Source of the DNA: Cunninghamia lanceolata
Lineage: Eukaryota; Streptophyta; Pinopsida; Cupressales; Cupressaceae
Assembly (NCBI GenBank): GCA_027924645.1
Contig: BSBN01000860.1
Coordinates: 1-64,000, forward strand
Length of the DNA: 64,000 bases
Direction: 5' to 3'
Shown: piece by piece, positions 48,701 to 60,665 of the stretch
How positions within the stretch are numbered: the first letter of the stretch is position 1
Layout of the letters: the number at the start of each line of letters is the position of its first letter
Program-made: the position numbers and the translations under genes
The notes under the pieces: generated by a model
What the model was told of the DNA's origin: nothing
What the model saw: the letters and a program-made list of their open reading frames with translations, nothing else
The model's database searches: none

Positions 48701-49193
48701 ACTAACCTAAATAATTTAATAAAATAGCTACGAACATTAAAATTGATTTAACAATATTTCAACTTCCAAATACCTTTTAGGAAACACATTTAGTAATAGA
48801 AAATTAGCTAATGAAATTACTACAACTATTCCAAATAGGTAATTGTCTTTTAACTCAATCTCATTCCAAAAAGTAATCAAAGTAAAATAATGATGATTAC
48901 TAAAAGTAATCAAAAGTGCACAAAATAGGGAATTAAATAAATAGACATATTTATTTAATTTTTGGGAGTGCACATGAACTATAGTCTTTTGAAATATTTA
49001 ATTTTTTGAACTATAGTAGAAGAAATTAATTTTTGGCAATGGGGAAAGGTGAAGAAATATTAATTAAATAATTTATATAATTATTTAATTAACACGTGTG
49101 TCTGGTAGAATAGTGGGAATTATCAATTTTGGAAAGGTTTAGTGTGCACGTATAATGGATGAAGGTGGTTGTGACCATTTTTAGGTGTCTACA
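45740..49193 (-). mobile_element. Insert in the satellite array, probably an LTR or short LTR element (minus)
   Basis: The array is interrupted here, losing about 16 bp of the expected unit. On the minus strand the insert starts TGTAGACACCTAAAAATGG and ends CATTACA, i.e. TG...CA. The start matches the LTRs of the nested element at 36857. The U3-like start is rich in TTAATTAAATAAT. No second LTR copy and no gag or pol motif was found, so a long solo LTR is the simplest reading. No target-site duplication is visible. Short + frames at 46229-47850 have no recognisable content. Confidence 0.5.
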
Positions 49194-52100
49194 TAACTGA
49201 TGGTGCCAACATGTTGGGGTGGGTGGGTGAATTCTAGTGGAGGTTTCTTTTTGGTGGCTAAGCATCCTAATCCTTCTGGGCTACATTGGATCGAGATAGT
49301 CTCTAAAGAGTTGTAAGAGCAAAAAGGTGGCAAACTTTGGATCGAATGTTCTCTCAAACCGTGGCTCCTAGGTATGTCTCGTTTGCATGTACAGGTGGAT
49401 GTTGAGTCGATCTACAAATACCTACTTTAATTTTTTCTAACTTGAATTCATTTGCCTATAGTGGTGAGGAACACAATGTTTCAAAATGCTTATGTCCATC
49501 TAATGAAAAGGTGCTAGGAGTAAAATTTTACATTCCACACCTCATGGGATTGAACTAATGGCACTAACATGTTAGGATGGGTGGGTGAATGCTACTAGAG
49601 CTCTCTTTATGGTGGATAAGTATCCCAATTAGTCTGAGGGCTACATTGGACCGAGATTGTCTCTTAGAGCCCTAAGACAAAAAAGGTGCCAAACTTTGGA
49701 CTGACTGTTCTCTCAAACTGTGGCACCTAAGAATGTCTCATTTGCACATACAAGTTTATTTATGTCCACCTATGAATACCTACCTTAATTGTTTTTAACT
49801 AAAATTCATTTGCTTGCAATGCTGAGGAACACAATGTTCTAAAATGCTTTAGTTTCATCTAGTGAAAATTTGCTAGGAGTGAAATTTTGCATTCCGCACC
49901 TTGTGGGACTGAATTGATGATGCTAATACATTTGGGTGGGTAGTTGAATGCTATTGGAGGTGTCTTTTTGGTGTCTAAGCATCCTGATCCTTTTGGGCTA
50001 TATTGGATCGAGATAGTCTTTTAAGAGCCCTAAGAGTTAACAATAATATGATGTAGTAACAAGGTTGATCTTTAGTTAGGAGTCACTATTATAACCATTA
50101 GTCTACATCATATATTTCATTTCTTCCATCACTCAAACATTTTCAAGGCCTTTCCGTGGTTTCCTCTTGTTGATGCAACTAACTAGGACCTCCAAAATGG
50201 TGTTGTAGCAGCATGTGAGGCTCATAAATTAGGTAAAATCTCCACGTCTTCATCTAATTTCAATTTCAACACCTTGTTTCTGTCATCATTGACCATTTCT
50301 ATGCATGAATGCCTTCATGCCATCATTTCACTTTGTTTCATCCTTCATGCCTTCATTTCACCTATTTTCACCTACACAAGAGAAACCTAGTATCAAATCT
50401 TTCATAAACTCATCATTTTTAATCAATAATCATGAGTACAATAAGCATTCATATTTAAAAATTAGAAAACAATGGAGTTGCAATCACATGTTTCCAAGAC
50501 TAGGTGACAATTGTTCATGTTTCCATGCATTTTTGTCATTTTTAATGAAATCAAGTGTGACAAAGGAAACACCACCTAAGTTATCCTTCTTAGGATGTCT
50601 ATTTGACTATTTAATCAACCACATTTCAGTTTAAGTATCCATTTGCATGTTTCTAGTAAGTTGCAACATGTTTCCAAAATGTTGTCAATATGTTTCCAAG
50701 CTATTCAATGCATTTTTTATAGTTTCAAGGTTGATAAGGTTTCATGAAGGCTTCTAACATGTTTCTCATGATGTTTAAAGTCTCTAATGGCTATAACCAA
50801 GGTCTTATGACATGTAAAAAGTTGTCACCTAAGAACAAAAAGTTATCAAACTTTGATGCAACGATTCTCAGAATTTGTGACACCTAGGAATATTTATTTT
50901 TCACCTATAGGTGGATTTTTGGTCCATATACAATAGCCTATCTCAGTTTCTGTCAACTCTAAACCATTTGACTATGTTGACAATGAATGCATTCTTATCA
51001 AATACCTCATTTGAGAGCAGTGTAAAGGTACTAATAGTGATTTTTTTTCTTTCACACCTTGTGGGACTGAACCAACAACACCAACATGTTGGGGTGGGTG
51101 GGTCAATGCTAGTGGAGGCCTCATTTCATTCCCTAGGTCTTTTGATCCTTCTATGCTACATTAGACCTAAAGAGTCTCTTAAGAGCCCTAAGAGCAAAAT
51201 TTTATCAAACTTTGATGCAATGATTCTCAGAATATGTGGCACCTAGAAATGTTTCATTTGTACCTACAAGTGGATGTTAGGTCCATCTACAATAGCCCAT
51301 CTCAACTTTTGTCAACTCTAGACTGATTGACTGTGTCGACAATGAATGCATTATTTTAGTATAAAGGTGTCAATAGCCATATTTTTCTTCTGCACCTTGT
51401 GGGACTAAACCAATAGTGCCAATATGTTGGGGTGAGTAGGTGAATGCTAGTAGAGTCCTTGTTTCATTTCCTAGGTCTTTTGATCTTTATGGGCTACATT
51501 AGATTGAGAGAGCCTCTTAAGAGCCCTAAGAACAAAAAGTTATCAAACTTGACATAATGATTCTCAAAATATGTGGCACTTAGGAATGTTTTGTTTACAC
51601 TTATAGGTGGATGTCAGGTCCATCTATAATAGCCTATCTCAATTTCTATCAACCCCAAACTATTTCATCGTGCCGACAATGAATGCATTCTTGCAAAATA
51701 CCTCATATGAGAGCAATGCAAAGTTGCCAGTAGCTATATTTTTTATTTTGCATCTCATGGAACTGAAACAATAGAGCCAACATGTTGGGGTGGGTAGGTG
51801 AATGCTAGAGGTGACCCCATTTCATTCCTCAAGTGTCCCAACCCTTTCGGGCTACAATGTTCTGACAAAGTCTCTTAAGAGACCTAAGAGTAAAAACTGC
51901 CAAACTTTGATAGAGAATTTATTAGAGTTTGTGGCACCTAGGAATGATCCATTTGTACCTACAAATAGATGTTGGGTCACTCCACAATAATCTCTCTTAT
52001 TTTTCTTCAACTCAAAATTGTTTGACTGTTCCAACAACGGATGCATTCTTTGCAAAATGTCTCATTTGTGTTTAGCAAAATGTTGCCATGAGTCATACTT

Positions 52101-54848
52101 TATGTTCTTCACCTTGTGGGATTGAATCAACTATGCCAACATGTTAGGGTGGGTGGGTGTATGCACTAGGATTTCCCATTTCATTCCCCAAGTGTCCCAA
52201 TCCTTTTGGACTACACGGTTCTGGTAAAGTCTCTTAAGATACATAAGAGTAAAAAAATGTAAAACTTTGATGGAGTGGTTCTCAGATTTTGTGGTATCTA
52301 GGGATAATTTGTTTGGACCTAAAATTGGATGTCAAGTCCTTCCACAATAATCTCTCTTAATTTTCATCAACTCAAAATCGTTTGATCGTGCCAACATATG
52401 CATTCTTACAAAATACCTCATTTGTGTTCAACATAATGTTGCCAAGAGCTATATTTTATGTTCTTCACTTTGTGGAACTGAACCAACTATGCCAAAATGT
52501 TAGGGTGGGTGGATGTATGTTATATGATGCCTTATTTCATTCCCCAAGTGTCCCAATGCTTCCAAGCTACATGATTCTAGCAAAGTCTCTTAAGAGATCG
52601 AAGAGCAAAAAATTACCAAACTTTGACAGAACATTTCTTGGAGTCTATGGCACCCAGGAATGATTAATTTAGACCTACGTCTAGATGTAGGATCCCTCCA
52701 TAATAACCTCTCTTAGTTTTAATTAACTCAAAATTGTTTGACTGTTCCAACAATGGATGCATTCTTGCAAAATTGCCCAAGTGGTGTTTAGTGTAAAGGT
52801 GCCAAGAGTCATATTTTATGTTCTTCACCTCATGGGACCAAACTGATTGCACCAAGATGTTAGGGTGGGCAGGTGTATGTTAGAGGAGACCCCATTTTGT
52901 TCCCCAAGTGTCTCAATCCTTCTAGGCTACATGATTCCAACAAAGTCTCGTAAGAGACCTAAGAGCAAAAAACTACCAATATTTGATGGATTGATTCTCA
53001 AAGTCTACGAGGCATAGGAATGATCTATTTAGACCTACAATATTCATGTCTCTCGATAATAACCTCTCTCAATTTTTCTCAACTCAAAACCATTTGACCA
53101 TACCAACAACGGATGCATTCTTGCAAAATGCCTCATTTGTGTTCAACATAATATTGTCAAGAGTCATATTTTACATTCTTCACCTTGTGGGATTGAACCA
53201 ATTGTGCTAACACATCGATATGGGTGGGTGTATTCTATAGGAGGCCTCATTTAATTCCCTAAGTGTCCCAATAATTATGGTCTACATGGTTCCAAAAAAG
53301 TCTCTTAAGAGAACTAAGAGAAAAAATTACCAAACTTTGACATAGTAGTTCTTAGAGTCTATAGCACCTAGGAATGATCTGTTTGGACTTAAAACTGTAT
53401 GTTGAGTCCTCAGAGTTTATATCACTTAGGAATGATCCATTTGGACTTAAAGCTATATGTTAAGTCCCTCTATAATAACCTCTCTCAAATTTCATCAACT
53501 CAATGCCAACAATAAGTGCATTTTTGCAAAATGCCTTAGTGACATTTAGTGTAAAGGTGCTAAGAGCGATATTTTATGATCTTCACCTTGTGGGACTAAA
53601 CTGACTACACCAACACATCATAGTGGGTAGGTGTATGCTATAGGAGGCTCTATTTTTTTCCCCAAGTGTCCCAATCCTTCTCGGTTACATAGTTCTGGCA
53701 AAGTCTCTTAAGAGACTTAAGAGTAAAAAAATGTCAAACTTTGATGCAACAGTTCTCAAAGTCCATGGCACCTAGGAATGATCCATTTAGATCTATAGGT
53801 GGATGTTAGGTCCCTCCACAATAACCTCTCTTAGTTTTCATCAAATTGAAACCATTTTATCATGCCAACAACGAATGCATTTTTACAAAATGCCTCATTT
53901 ATGTTCAAGATAATATTACCAAGAGCCATATTTTATGTTCTTTATCTAGTGGGACTGAACCAACTATGCCACATGTTGGGGTGGGTGGGTGTATACTTGA
54001 GAAGGCCCTATTTTGTTCCCCAATTTTCTCAATCATTTCAAGCTACATGGTTTTAGCAGTCTCTTAAGAGACCTAAGAGTAAAAAACTGCCAAACTTTGG
54101 CGTAGTAGTTCTTTGGGTTTGTGGCACCTAAGAATGATCCATTTGGACCTAGAGCTAAATGTTAGGTCCCTTCCCAATAACTTGTCTTAGTTTTTAAAAA
54201 CTTAGAACTATTTGACTATGCCAACAATGGATGAATTCTTGCAAAATGCCTTAGTGACATTTAGTGTAAAGGTGCCAAGAGTAATATTTTTTCTTTTGTA
54301 CCTCTTGGGACTGAAATAATAGTGCCAACATGTCAGGGTGGGTGGGTGAATGTTATTGGAAGCCTCATTGTTTCCCTAGGTCTCGTGATCCTTCTAAGAT
54401 ACCTTGGACAAAGAGAGTTCTTTAAGAGCCTTAAGAGCAAAAAGTTGTCAAACTTTGATGCAATAATTCTTGAAATCTGTGGCATCCAGAAATATTTCAT
54501 TTACACCTATAGGTGGATGTCAAGTCCATCTACAATAGTCTATATTAGTTTCTATCAACTCCAGATTGTTTGATTGTGCTGACAATGAGTGAATTCTTGC
54601 AAAATGCCTCATTTGAGGGAAGTGTAAAGGTGTTAATAGCCATATTTTTTCTTCCGCACCTCATGGAATTGAACGAACAATGCCAACACATCAAGGTGGG
54701 TAGGTAAATGCTAGTGGTGGCTTTATTTTGTTCCATAGGTCTCTTAATCCTTCTGGGCTACATTGAATCAAGAGAGTCTCTTAAGATCCTTAAAAACAAA
54801 AAGTTGCTAAACTTTGACGCAATGATTATCAGAATCTGTGACACCTAG
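49194..54848. repeat. Main ~358-bp satellite array
   Basis: GGGTGGGTGAATG or a variant occurs at 49221, 49579, 49935, 51093, 51430, 51790, 52149, 52504, 52864, 53221, 53622, 53980, 54337 and 54695. Normal spacing is 355-360 bp. The 49935-51093 gap contains the insert 50037-50827. The 401-bp unit at 53221 holds an extra ~45-60-bp internal duplication. With 45346 this gives 15 copies. Units fall into subtypes by position (those at 52149-53980 share GTGTATG in place of GTGAATG). No frame is preserved, so the unit is non-coding. Confidence 0.95.
50037..50827. mobile_element. 791-bp insertion in the satellite array, unclassified
   Basis: The array breaks after CCTAAGAG (50029-50036) and resumes at CCTAAGAA (50828-50835), so up to 8 bp may be duplicated, with one mismatch. 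Ends TTAACAATAATATG and (inverted) TGACAACTTTTTAC are only weakly alike. An 8-bp duplication would fit a hAT-type non-autonomous element, but nothing else proves it. The 50305-50634 frame has no known motif. Confidence 0.5.
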
Positions 54849-55865
54849 TGTAAGATTTGGTTATGGAGATAGCCACCCAAGATCTAGAGAAGTACTAAAA
54901 AAAATATGCACTTTAAAAAAAAAATTCACCAAAAAATGTTACCATATGAGCCCAAACAGAGCTCCAAAAGTTCCCAAAATGAGAAATGCTTAGCAACAAG
55001 GATGAAAAACTACAATTTCTAGAAAACTTAGACACCAAAATCAAAATCCATTTACACCATTATGAATCCCACAAAATTTTGCCCCAAATAAAAAAAGTAC
55101 TCACAAAAAGGAGCTCGGATGACTAAGATACACGACTGCAAAGTTAGAGTGCAAAATCAAAACTACTAATGAAGGGGTCTGAGTTTGAAAAAATTAACTG
55201 CTACTAAATTTGGCAAAACTACCACCAAATCAAAGGAAATGCCAAATATAGAGAGTCACTAGATAAAGTAGTCTTCGCTAGTTTTAGATATTCGTTGGCT
55301 AGTTTTAGAGATGTACCAGATTTGGAGTCATCGCTAAATACATTGTTAAAGACGGAGAAACCACCAAATTTGATGGAGCTATCAAAAAAAGGTTCCAAAA
55401 ATGATAGATTTGCTAAAAACATCAACAGGTTGAAGGTATGGATCTAAATTTTTGTTGTTGAATTTTTGAATCATAGTAAAAACTACTAAATATCCAATAA
55501 CTTCAATGGAATTGATGCAAATACAATAAATAAAGATATTACCTTCGTAGATTGATTCACCTTGTAGCTTCCATTGTTGCCTATCTCGTATTGATCTTAT
55601 GAATGAGTTGAGTCAGAAGTGTGTACTTCCTTGCTGTTGAAGATGATAATAGGAGAATGGCTGTAGGATGGATAATGCAATGAAGACTACACTACAATGC
55701 AACTCTACGATGATGGATAATGGAGGTATGGAGACATGGTTGGATGATTATGATATGAATAGGGGATTATGCAAATGCCATGACTTTGCCAAAGGCACAC
55801 TGGTAGGATTCCTACAGAGTAAGATTGCTAAAGCTTGAGATGGATAAATGAGTGTGAGAACCTTG

Positions 55866-55874
55866 TTTATATAG
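55866..55874 (-). promoter_or_regulatory. LTR promoter TATA box (minus)
   Basis: Complement reads CTATATAAACAAGG, placed inside the LTR as expected for its promoter. Confidence 0.55.
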
Positions 55875-56334
55875 GCTGAGGAGAAGCCAAGTCCAAGTGT
55901 CAATAGATCCATGATTGGAGGAATTACCTGTGAGGTGTATGGTTGAGATGGAGTTGAGGGAGATAAACCTGGGAAATGTTCCTACTATGTTTACAAGGTA
56001 GAGGAATAAGTGGATCCATGAGCCACATGTCAATGTGCTAAAAAATGACCTGTGAGTTAAAGGTGGAAGTCTTTGAGGAGATTGTGGAGGAAGGATTCTT
56101 GATCTGATGGAATATGAGAGATGAACTAGAATTAGAAAGACAAGTGTCTTTGAGCATAAAAGTGATTGAGAGATAATAGGACACGTGCAGAAGAAATAGG
56201 GATGACTAGAGGATAAATATGACATGTGGGTGAGGGTAATTAGCTAATTAAATATTAAAATATTTAATTATGTGTGCAACATGGTGAGGTGAAAAGGTGA
56301 TGTGGATTTATGAAATTAGGACTTTGGGATAGAG

Positions 56335-56656
56335 GAATTTATGATTAATTTTTTTTATTCAACATGGGTAAACGCTTTTGATCAGAGCTATGAACCGGAC
56401 TTACAATATCAGGTGGGCAAGGGGGATACTGGACCTCGTGACCTCGTGCCTACCACAAGAAGCTCTCGCCAATCGAGCCAGGCCCCTTGCCCAATTTTTA
56501 TTTATTCAACATGGGTAAACACTTTTGACCGGAGCTATGAAGTGGACTTAGAATATCAGGTGGGCAGGGGGGAGACTGGACCTCGTGACCTCGTGCCTAC
56601 CACAGGAAGCGCTCACCAATCGAGCCAGGCCCCCTGCCCAGAATTTAGGATTAATT
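56335..56656 (-). mobile_element. Dimeric tRNA-derived SINE with 15-16 bp target duplication
   Basis: Two ~145-bp monomers (56497-56640 and 56350-56493 on the minus strand) lie head to tail, 147 bp apart, with A-rich sequence between and a run of A (T on +) at the end. Each head carries GGCCTGGCTCGATTGG.GAG, close to the tRNA A box (TGGCTCGATTGG), then ACGAGGTCC, a decayed B box. Target duplications GAATTTATGATTAATT (56335-56350) and GAATTTAGGATTAATT (56641-56656) differ at one base. Such long duplications are made by LINE-driven insertion. Confidence 0.8.
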
Positions 56657-56858
56657 AAATAATTTAGGATTATTTAATTAGATGAGACATTAGAGGAATT
56701 AGGAAATTTAATTAAATAAATTGATTTTATTTAGTTATTGGAGGAAAGTGAATCATTTAAATAAATTAGGATATTTATTTAATTGATAGAGGAAATGAGA
56801 ATAAAATAAATATTAAAATATTTATTTAATTCAACTTAGCCATTTTTAGGTATATACA

Positions 56859-56872
56859 TTTTGCCCCTCTTT
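56859..56872 (-). promoter_or_regulatory. Polypurine tract of the minus-strand LTR element
   Basis: Complement AAAGAGGGGCAAAA immediately before the LTR start, nearly identical to 39979-39991. Confidence 0.8.
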
Positions 56873-56890
56873 GATGAAATGTGTTCTATC

Positions 56891-58199
56891 TATTGCAAAT
56901 ATGTGCCTAAGTGGTGTTGTCATTGATGTCAACATATTCTTGTTGCCATTAGTGTCAACTGTATCCTATTTTGTTGTCTGTGTAGAAGACCAGATTGTTG
57001 AGGATATTGAGAAAATTAATAACAATCAATGCATGTAGATCATGTGATTATGTAGAGGATTGTCAGAGGTTGCTCCAGTCAAGATTTGAGAAGTTTGCAT
57101 GAAGATTTGAAGGAGTTATGGCCATCTGAGTAAAACTGGTTCCTGTAATAATCAGGAAAGACAGAGTGACATGAAAGAGGTCTGGATTGATCTGGTAATA
57201 TAAGATTATGATCTATGGATCTGAAGGCATGTTTAGGAAGTCAGTGTGTATCATCACCTCCAGTGGTTTGTGGTTTGGAGGTCTGCAAGCTATCCTTCTA
57301 GTCTGATAGTCATGGCAGAGTGTGTTCTTGAGGTTTCGAAGGAAGATTCAAATGTTTCTGATAATATGGTTTAGAGTGAATGTTATTAGTGATTCCAATG
57401 TGCTTGTGGAGGTCTCTGGATTATGTAGCTACTATGTTGGAGGTCTGCATTAAAGTTTTATCTTGTTGATTGAAGATTTCTTCTTGAGGTTAATGTTCTT
57501 CTCAGTCTTGGCTGACCAAATGTTCCTAGCCTGTTGCGGATGCCTTAAACACATTTCTATGAAGCGTGGAGTGGTTGTAGAAGTAGATTCAAATCTCAGT
57601 TGTATTTGGCCGACAGTGTGATGATCCGCGTCAAGTTTAGCTGACCTGGTTGATCATTCCAAGGTTGATGAAGTATATAAAAATACTTGTTGCAGAAGTA
57701 CCAAAATTATCCTTGTGCAAAATAGATCAATCCGAAGAAAGGATCAAGAGCAGAGTAGAGAAGGAAAGGAGCGAGAGTAGTATAGAGTGTGAGGAAGAAT
57801 TTGGGGCTAAGAGAAAGTTCTTGAGCATTCATTGAAACTAAATTAGGCATGAAGTAGATGCTATTTCTCAGTTAATTCTTTCTAAATAAATTCTATAGTC
57901 AGTGAGCCTCTCTTTTGAGTAGTGAGCTCTGGGTAGTGTGCCTTCTATTTTACTAAGTACTTTTAATAGGGTACGCATTTTGTGGGTTAACCCCCACCGT
58001 GGTTTTTCCCTTAACCAGGTTTCCACGTCAAAATCTTGGTGTCAAATGTGTTGATTATATTTATCCTCTTATGTTGTTGATCTATGCTTTAATGTTTACA
58101 TCACTAATCTGATAGTAAGATATTAAAGAAGGTTAAAAGCATAAAAGTTTTGATTGTGGGACAATTGATTCACCCCCCCTCAGTTGTCTAGTTCCAACA
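56891..58199 (+). mobile_element. Solo copia-type LTR inserted in the minus-strand element
   Basis: CTATC occurs at 56886-56890 and 58200-58204. Removing the 1309 bp between them restores a stretch that matches the end of the internal region of the nested element near 39950-39991. The insert ends TTCCAACA. The 3' part has GTTAACCCCCACCGTGG, TTTTTCCCTTAACCAGG and TTTCCACGTCAAAATC, which are typical of plant Ty1/copia LTRs. The expected TGTTG start appears as TATTG, a point change. No internal region is present, so it is a solo LTR left by recombination. Confidence 0.8.
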
Positions 58200-58464
58200 C
58201 TATCACGTTGTTTCAAAGAATACAAATTTTCTACAATAGACACATGCCCCAGTTTTCCCCTGGTACAAGTTTGGTGACGGTAGGATGCCCCCTCGGGAGA
58301 TTGGTCAGGAAGAATGTGACGACAAGATGACATACAATCTCACGATGAGATAGGCTTACCAGATAGACAGGAGAAGAAATTGGCTAATGGTAGGTGAAAG
58401 GAAAAGGAAAAACATGCCTCAACATGTGCTAGGTCAAAACACCTCCAACTAGGGGTAACTGTGC

Positions 58465-58472
58465 TATAAATA
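58465..58472 (+). promoter_or_regulatory. Candidate TATA box
   Basis: GCTATAAATAGGAGAG with a plausible start region about 30 bp downstream. It may be the promoter of a further, decayed LTR; no gene follows. Confidence 0.4.
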
Positions 58473-58719
58473 GGAGAGTGGGGTCACAATCCAAGTCATT
58501 TGCACACTTATCCTTTGTGTAGAGATTATAGGAGATCAGAGCCTAGCAGAGCAGAGTAGCCAACAAAGGTGTAGCAAATTCCAGCTGAGTTGCACCGATT
58601 TGAGAGGATTCGACGGTTCAACTGTCCAACAGAGTACAGACCAACGATAATCATACATTCAATTTTGATATAGTTGCATTTATTAGGGTCAAAAGTTGGG
58701 GTCAAAGTCAGGTTTTGAA

Positions 58720-59105
58720 TGCGTGATAGAATTGTTTCTGCGCATTTGATAGGTAATGTTGCACATGTGATGTGATTCTGCGCATCCGATAAGTGATTCT
58801 ACACAAATGCAAATTATTTGCATTCAAGCAACAGTTCTATGCAATTGATAAGTTTCTGCGCATGCATAGGAATAGGCACTTTCAATAAACAGTCTAACGC
58901 ATGTGATATAAAACTATGCATCCATGCTAGAGCTACGCATGCAATTAGGGAATCTGCGCATATATGAGAATATGCACAAATAATTAGGGATTTAGTGCAT
59001 TTACTGGGAAACCATGCTTTTGACTTAAAACTGTGCCTTTAACTCCTATTTTTGTGCATTTGTGTGAAATTGTGCTTTTGATGAGCAAAACTACGCATTT
59101 GAATA
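58720..59105. repeat. Decayed minisatellite with TCTGCGCATNNGATA units
   Basis: TCTGCGCAT, CTACGCAT, GTGCATTT and related words recur every 20-35 bp about fifteen times, with AATTGATAAG-like linkers. Conservation falls toward the right. Confidence 0.65.
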
Positions 59106-59363
59106 AACTTGATCAATAACTTAGCTAGCTAGATTAAGTTGGCATCAAGTTCGATGTTAGTCAACTGATAGGGCATCTACGGGATTGATAGAATCTCAGA
59201 ATAGATGATAGGATAGGATCTTGATAGTTTAGCTAAGAAACTAGTTTGATAGATAGGATAGATTTGTAGTTGATCTTTTTTTGATTATCAAGCTTGTGTT
59301 AATGATGGTAGGAGGAGCTTGACTCTGTACTTATGACTAGGGAGAGATACCCTATTACACAGA

Positions 59364-60166
59364 TGTTGCGACCTGATGAAGGGGGTAAACCATAAAACAC
59401 ACAACAACAAAATTTGCACACAGAAAATAGAGCTTTCTTTATTGATTTGGACAACTTATTATATTATAGAAGCTCAAATACAATCAGAGGAATCAACCCT
59501 CCACAGGCTGCAACACATTACATCTTCCTATCCCCAGACTCTGGAATCATCTGCCTTTTGTAACCCAAATCTGCTAGGGTTTCTATTTTCCCACCTATTC
59601 TTGACTCTACACTTCCCCCCTTAACTCTACTACTGCCCAGGGTTCCCAAAAATGGTTATTAATAGCCTTTTTGGTGGCCAGCAACCTAATTTTGAAATTT
59701 GCATCTCCCTCCAAAAATAGGTCAACTTCCGGGAGCCATAACTTTTGACTCGGGTGTCCAATTGAGGAACCGTTTTATGCATCGGAAAGCTCATGGAGTT
59801 CTCTATGCACTAAGAACCCACTACATTAGTTCTAGCCATTTTTAGCTCTATACGGGGTTATTTAGTTCCTCAAACCTAAGTTTGAATAATTTTCAGGCAT
59901 TTTTTAGGAAATAAAAACTTTAATATCTTTTAGCTCGCAAATGATCTTTGCATGATTCCTTCGCCAAAGGTCTTATATTTTTGTTATGTAACTTCCTGTA
60001 AATTTTCACTTCAATCCGTGCCCAATGCAAACTTTCTAAAAGTAGTAGGTTACTATTTTTAGCAGTTTGGAAAAACTGAAAGTTCTACATCATTATTCAA
60101 GCGATTATGGAACCAGAACCACAAATTTCAAAAAGAAATGGAAAGAACATCAACAATTTTGAAACA
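59364..60166 (-). repeat. 3' LTR of the second chromovirus
   Basis: On the minus strand it starts TGTTTCAAAATTG after the purine run CCCAAAAAAAGATG and ends GTCGCAACA. The other LTR lies outside the window, so the edges rest on the TG...CA ends and the polypurine tract only. Confidence 0.65.
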
Positions 60167-60260
60167 CATCTTTTTTTGGGTGATGCAAGATTGCCCTTAC
60201 ATCACTGGATGCTCCTACATCAGACACCCAGGGTAATTTGAGAAGTGACCCTGTCACATC

Positions 60261-60665
60261 TCAGGTGTTTGTGTGAGGAAAACCCAAATGGTCAACCTCT
60301 ACCTTAGACAAACAAGAAGAATCTTCAATAGGTATTCCTTTCCATTTCACCAGATATTCTACATATTGCTTGTTCCGAGTACTTCTTCCCACACGGCTAT
60401 CCAAGATCTCTTCTATCTCCTCCATTGAAGTAGATGCCGGAATACTCCACTGTTCTTTTGTTGTTCCATCCTCTGTGCCACTCTCATGATATTCTATTAA
60501 ATCAACAATGTTAAACACAGAGGAAATATTAATCCCACTCAGCAACTCTACCTCATATGCATTTCCTGAATCATGCTTCTTCAGGATTCTGCACGGTCCA
60601 AATTTCTTCATTTTCAACTTATTGTATGTTCCAATTGGGAACCTTTCTTTTCTCAAGTGAACCAT
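60261..60665 (-). pseudogene. Integrase C-terminus and chromodomain, second chromovirus
   Basis: The 134-codon frame begins [18 protein letters not shown] and [19 protein letters not shown], the GPY/F-type integrase tail. It ends with [20 protein letters not shown] and [17 protein letters not shown], a chromodomain with two of its aromatic-cage positions readable (Tyr and Trp). The chromodomain would bind methylated histone H3. The frame itself is open to TGA near 60263, but it is cut off from the integrase core upstream by stops. Confidence 0.85.

Larger units (their letters stand above)
54849..56858 (-). repeat. 3' LTR of a minus-strand LTR retrotransposon
   Basis: On the minus strand it starts TGTATATACCTAAAAATGG at 56858, directly after a polypurine tract, and ends CCAAATCTTACA at 54849. 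It truncates the satellite array on its left side. A minus-strand TATATAAA lies at 55866-55874. The start and polypurine tract resemble the nested element at 36857. It contains the dimeric SINE at 56351-56640. The 137-codon minus frame at 55812-56225 lies in the LTR and shows no known domain. Confidence 0.75.
58205..59363. other. Internal sequence of the minus-strand LTR element and spacer, no gene
   Basis: 58205-58290 continues the internal end of the element at 54849. A good TATA box (TATAAATA, + strand) is at 58465-58472, followed by GGAGAGTGGGGTCAC. No coding frame is supported; the minus frame 58133-58333 straddles a repeat boundary. Confidence 0.5.

Noticed and set aside
56400..56640. 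tRNA gene
   Set aside because: The tRNA-like heads lack a complete cloverleaf and a proper B box, and occur as a dimer with target duplications, so a SINE fits better.
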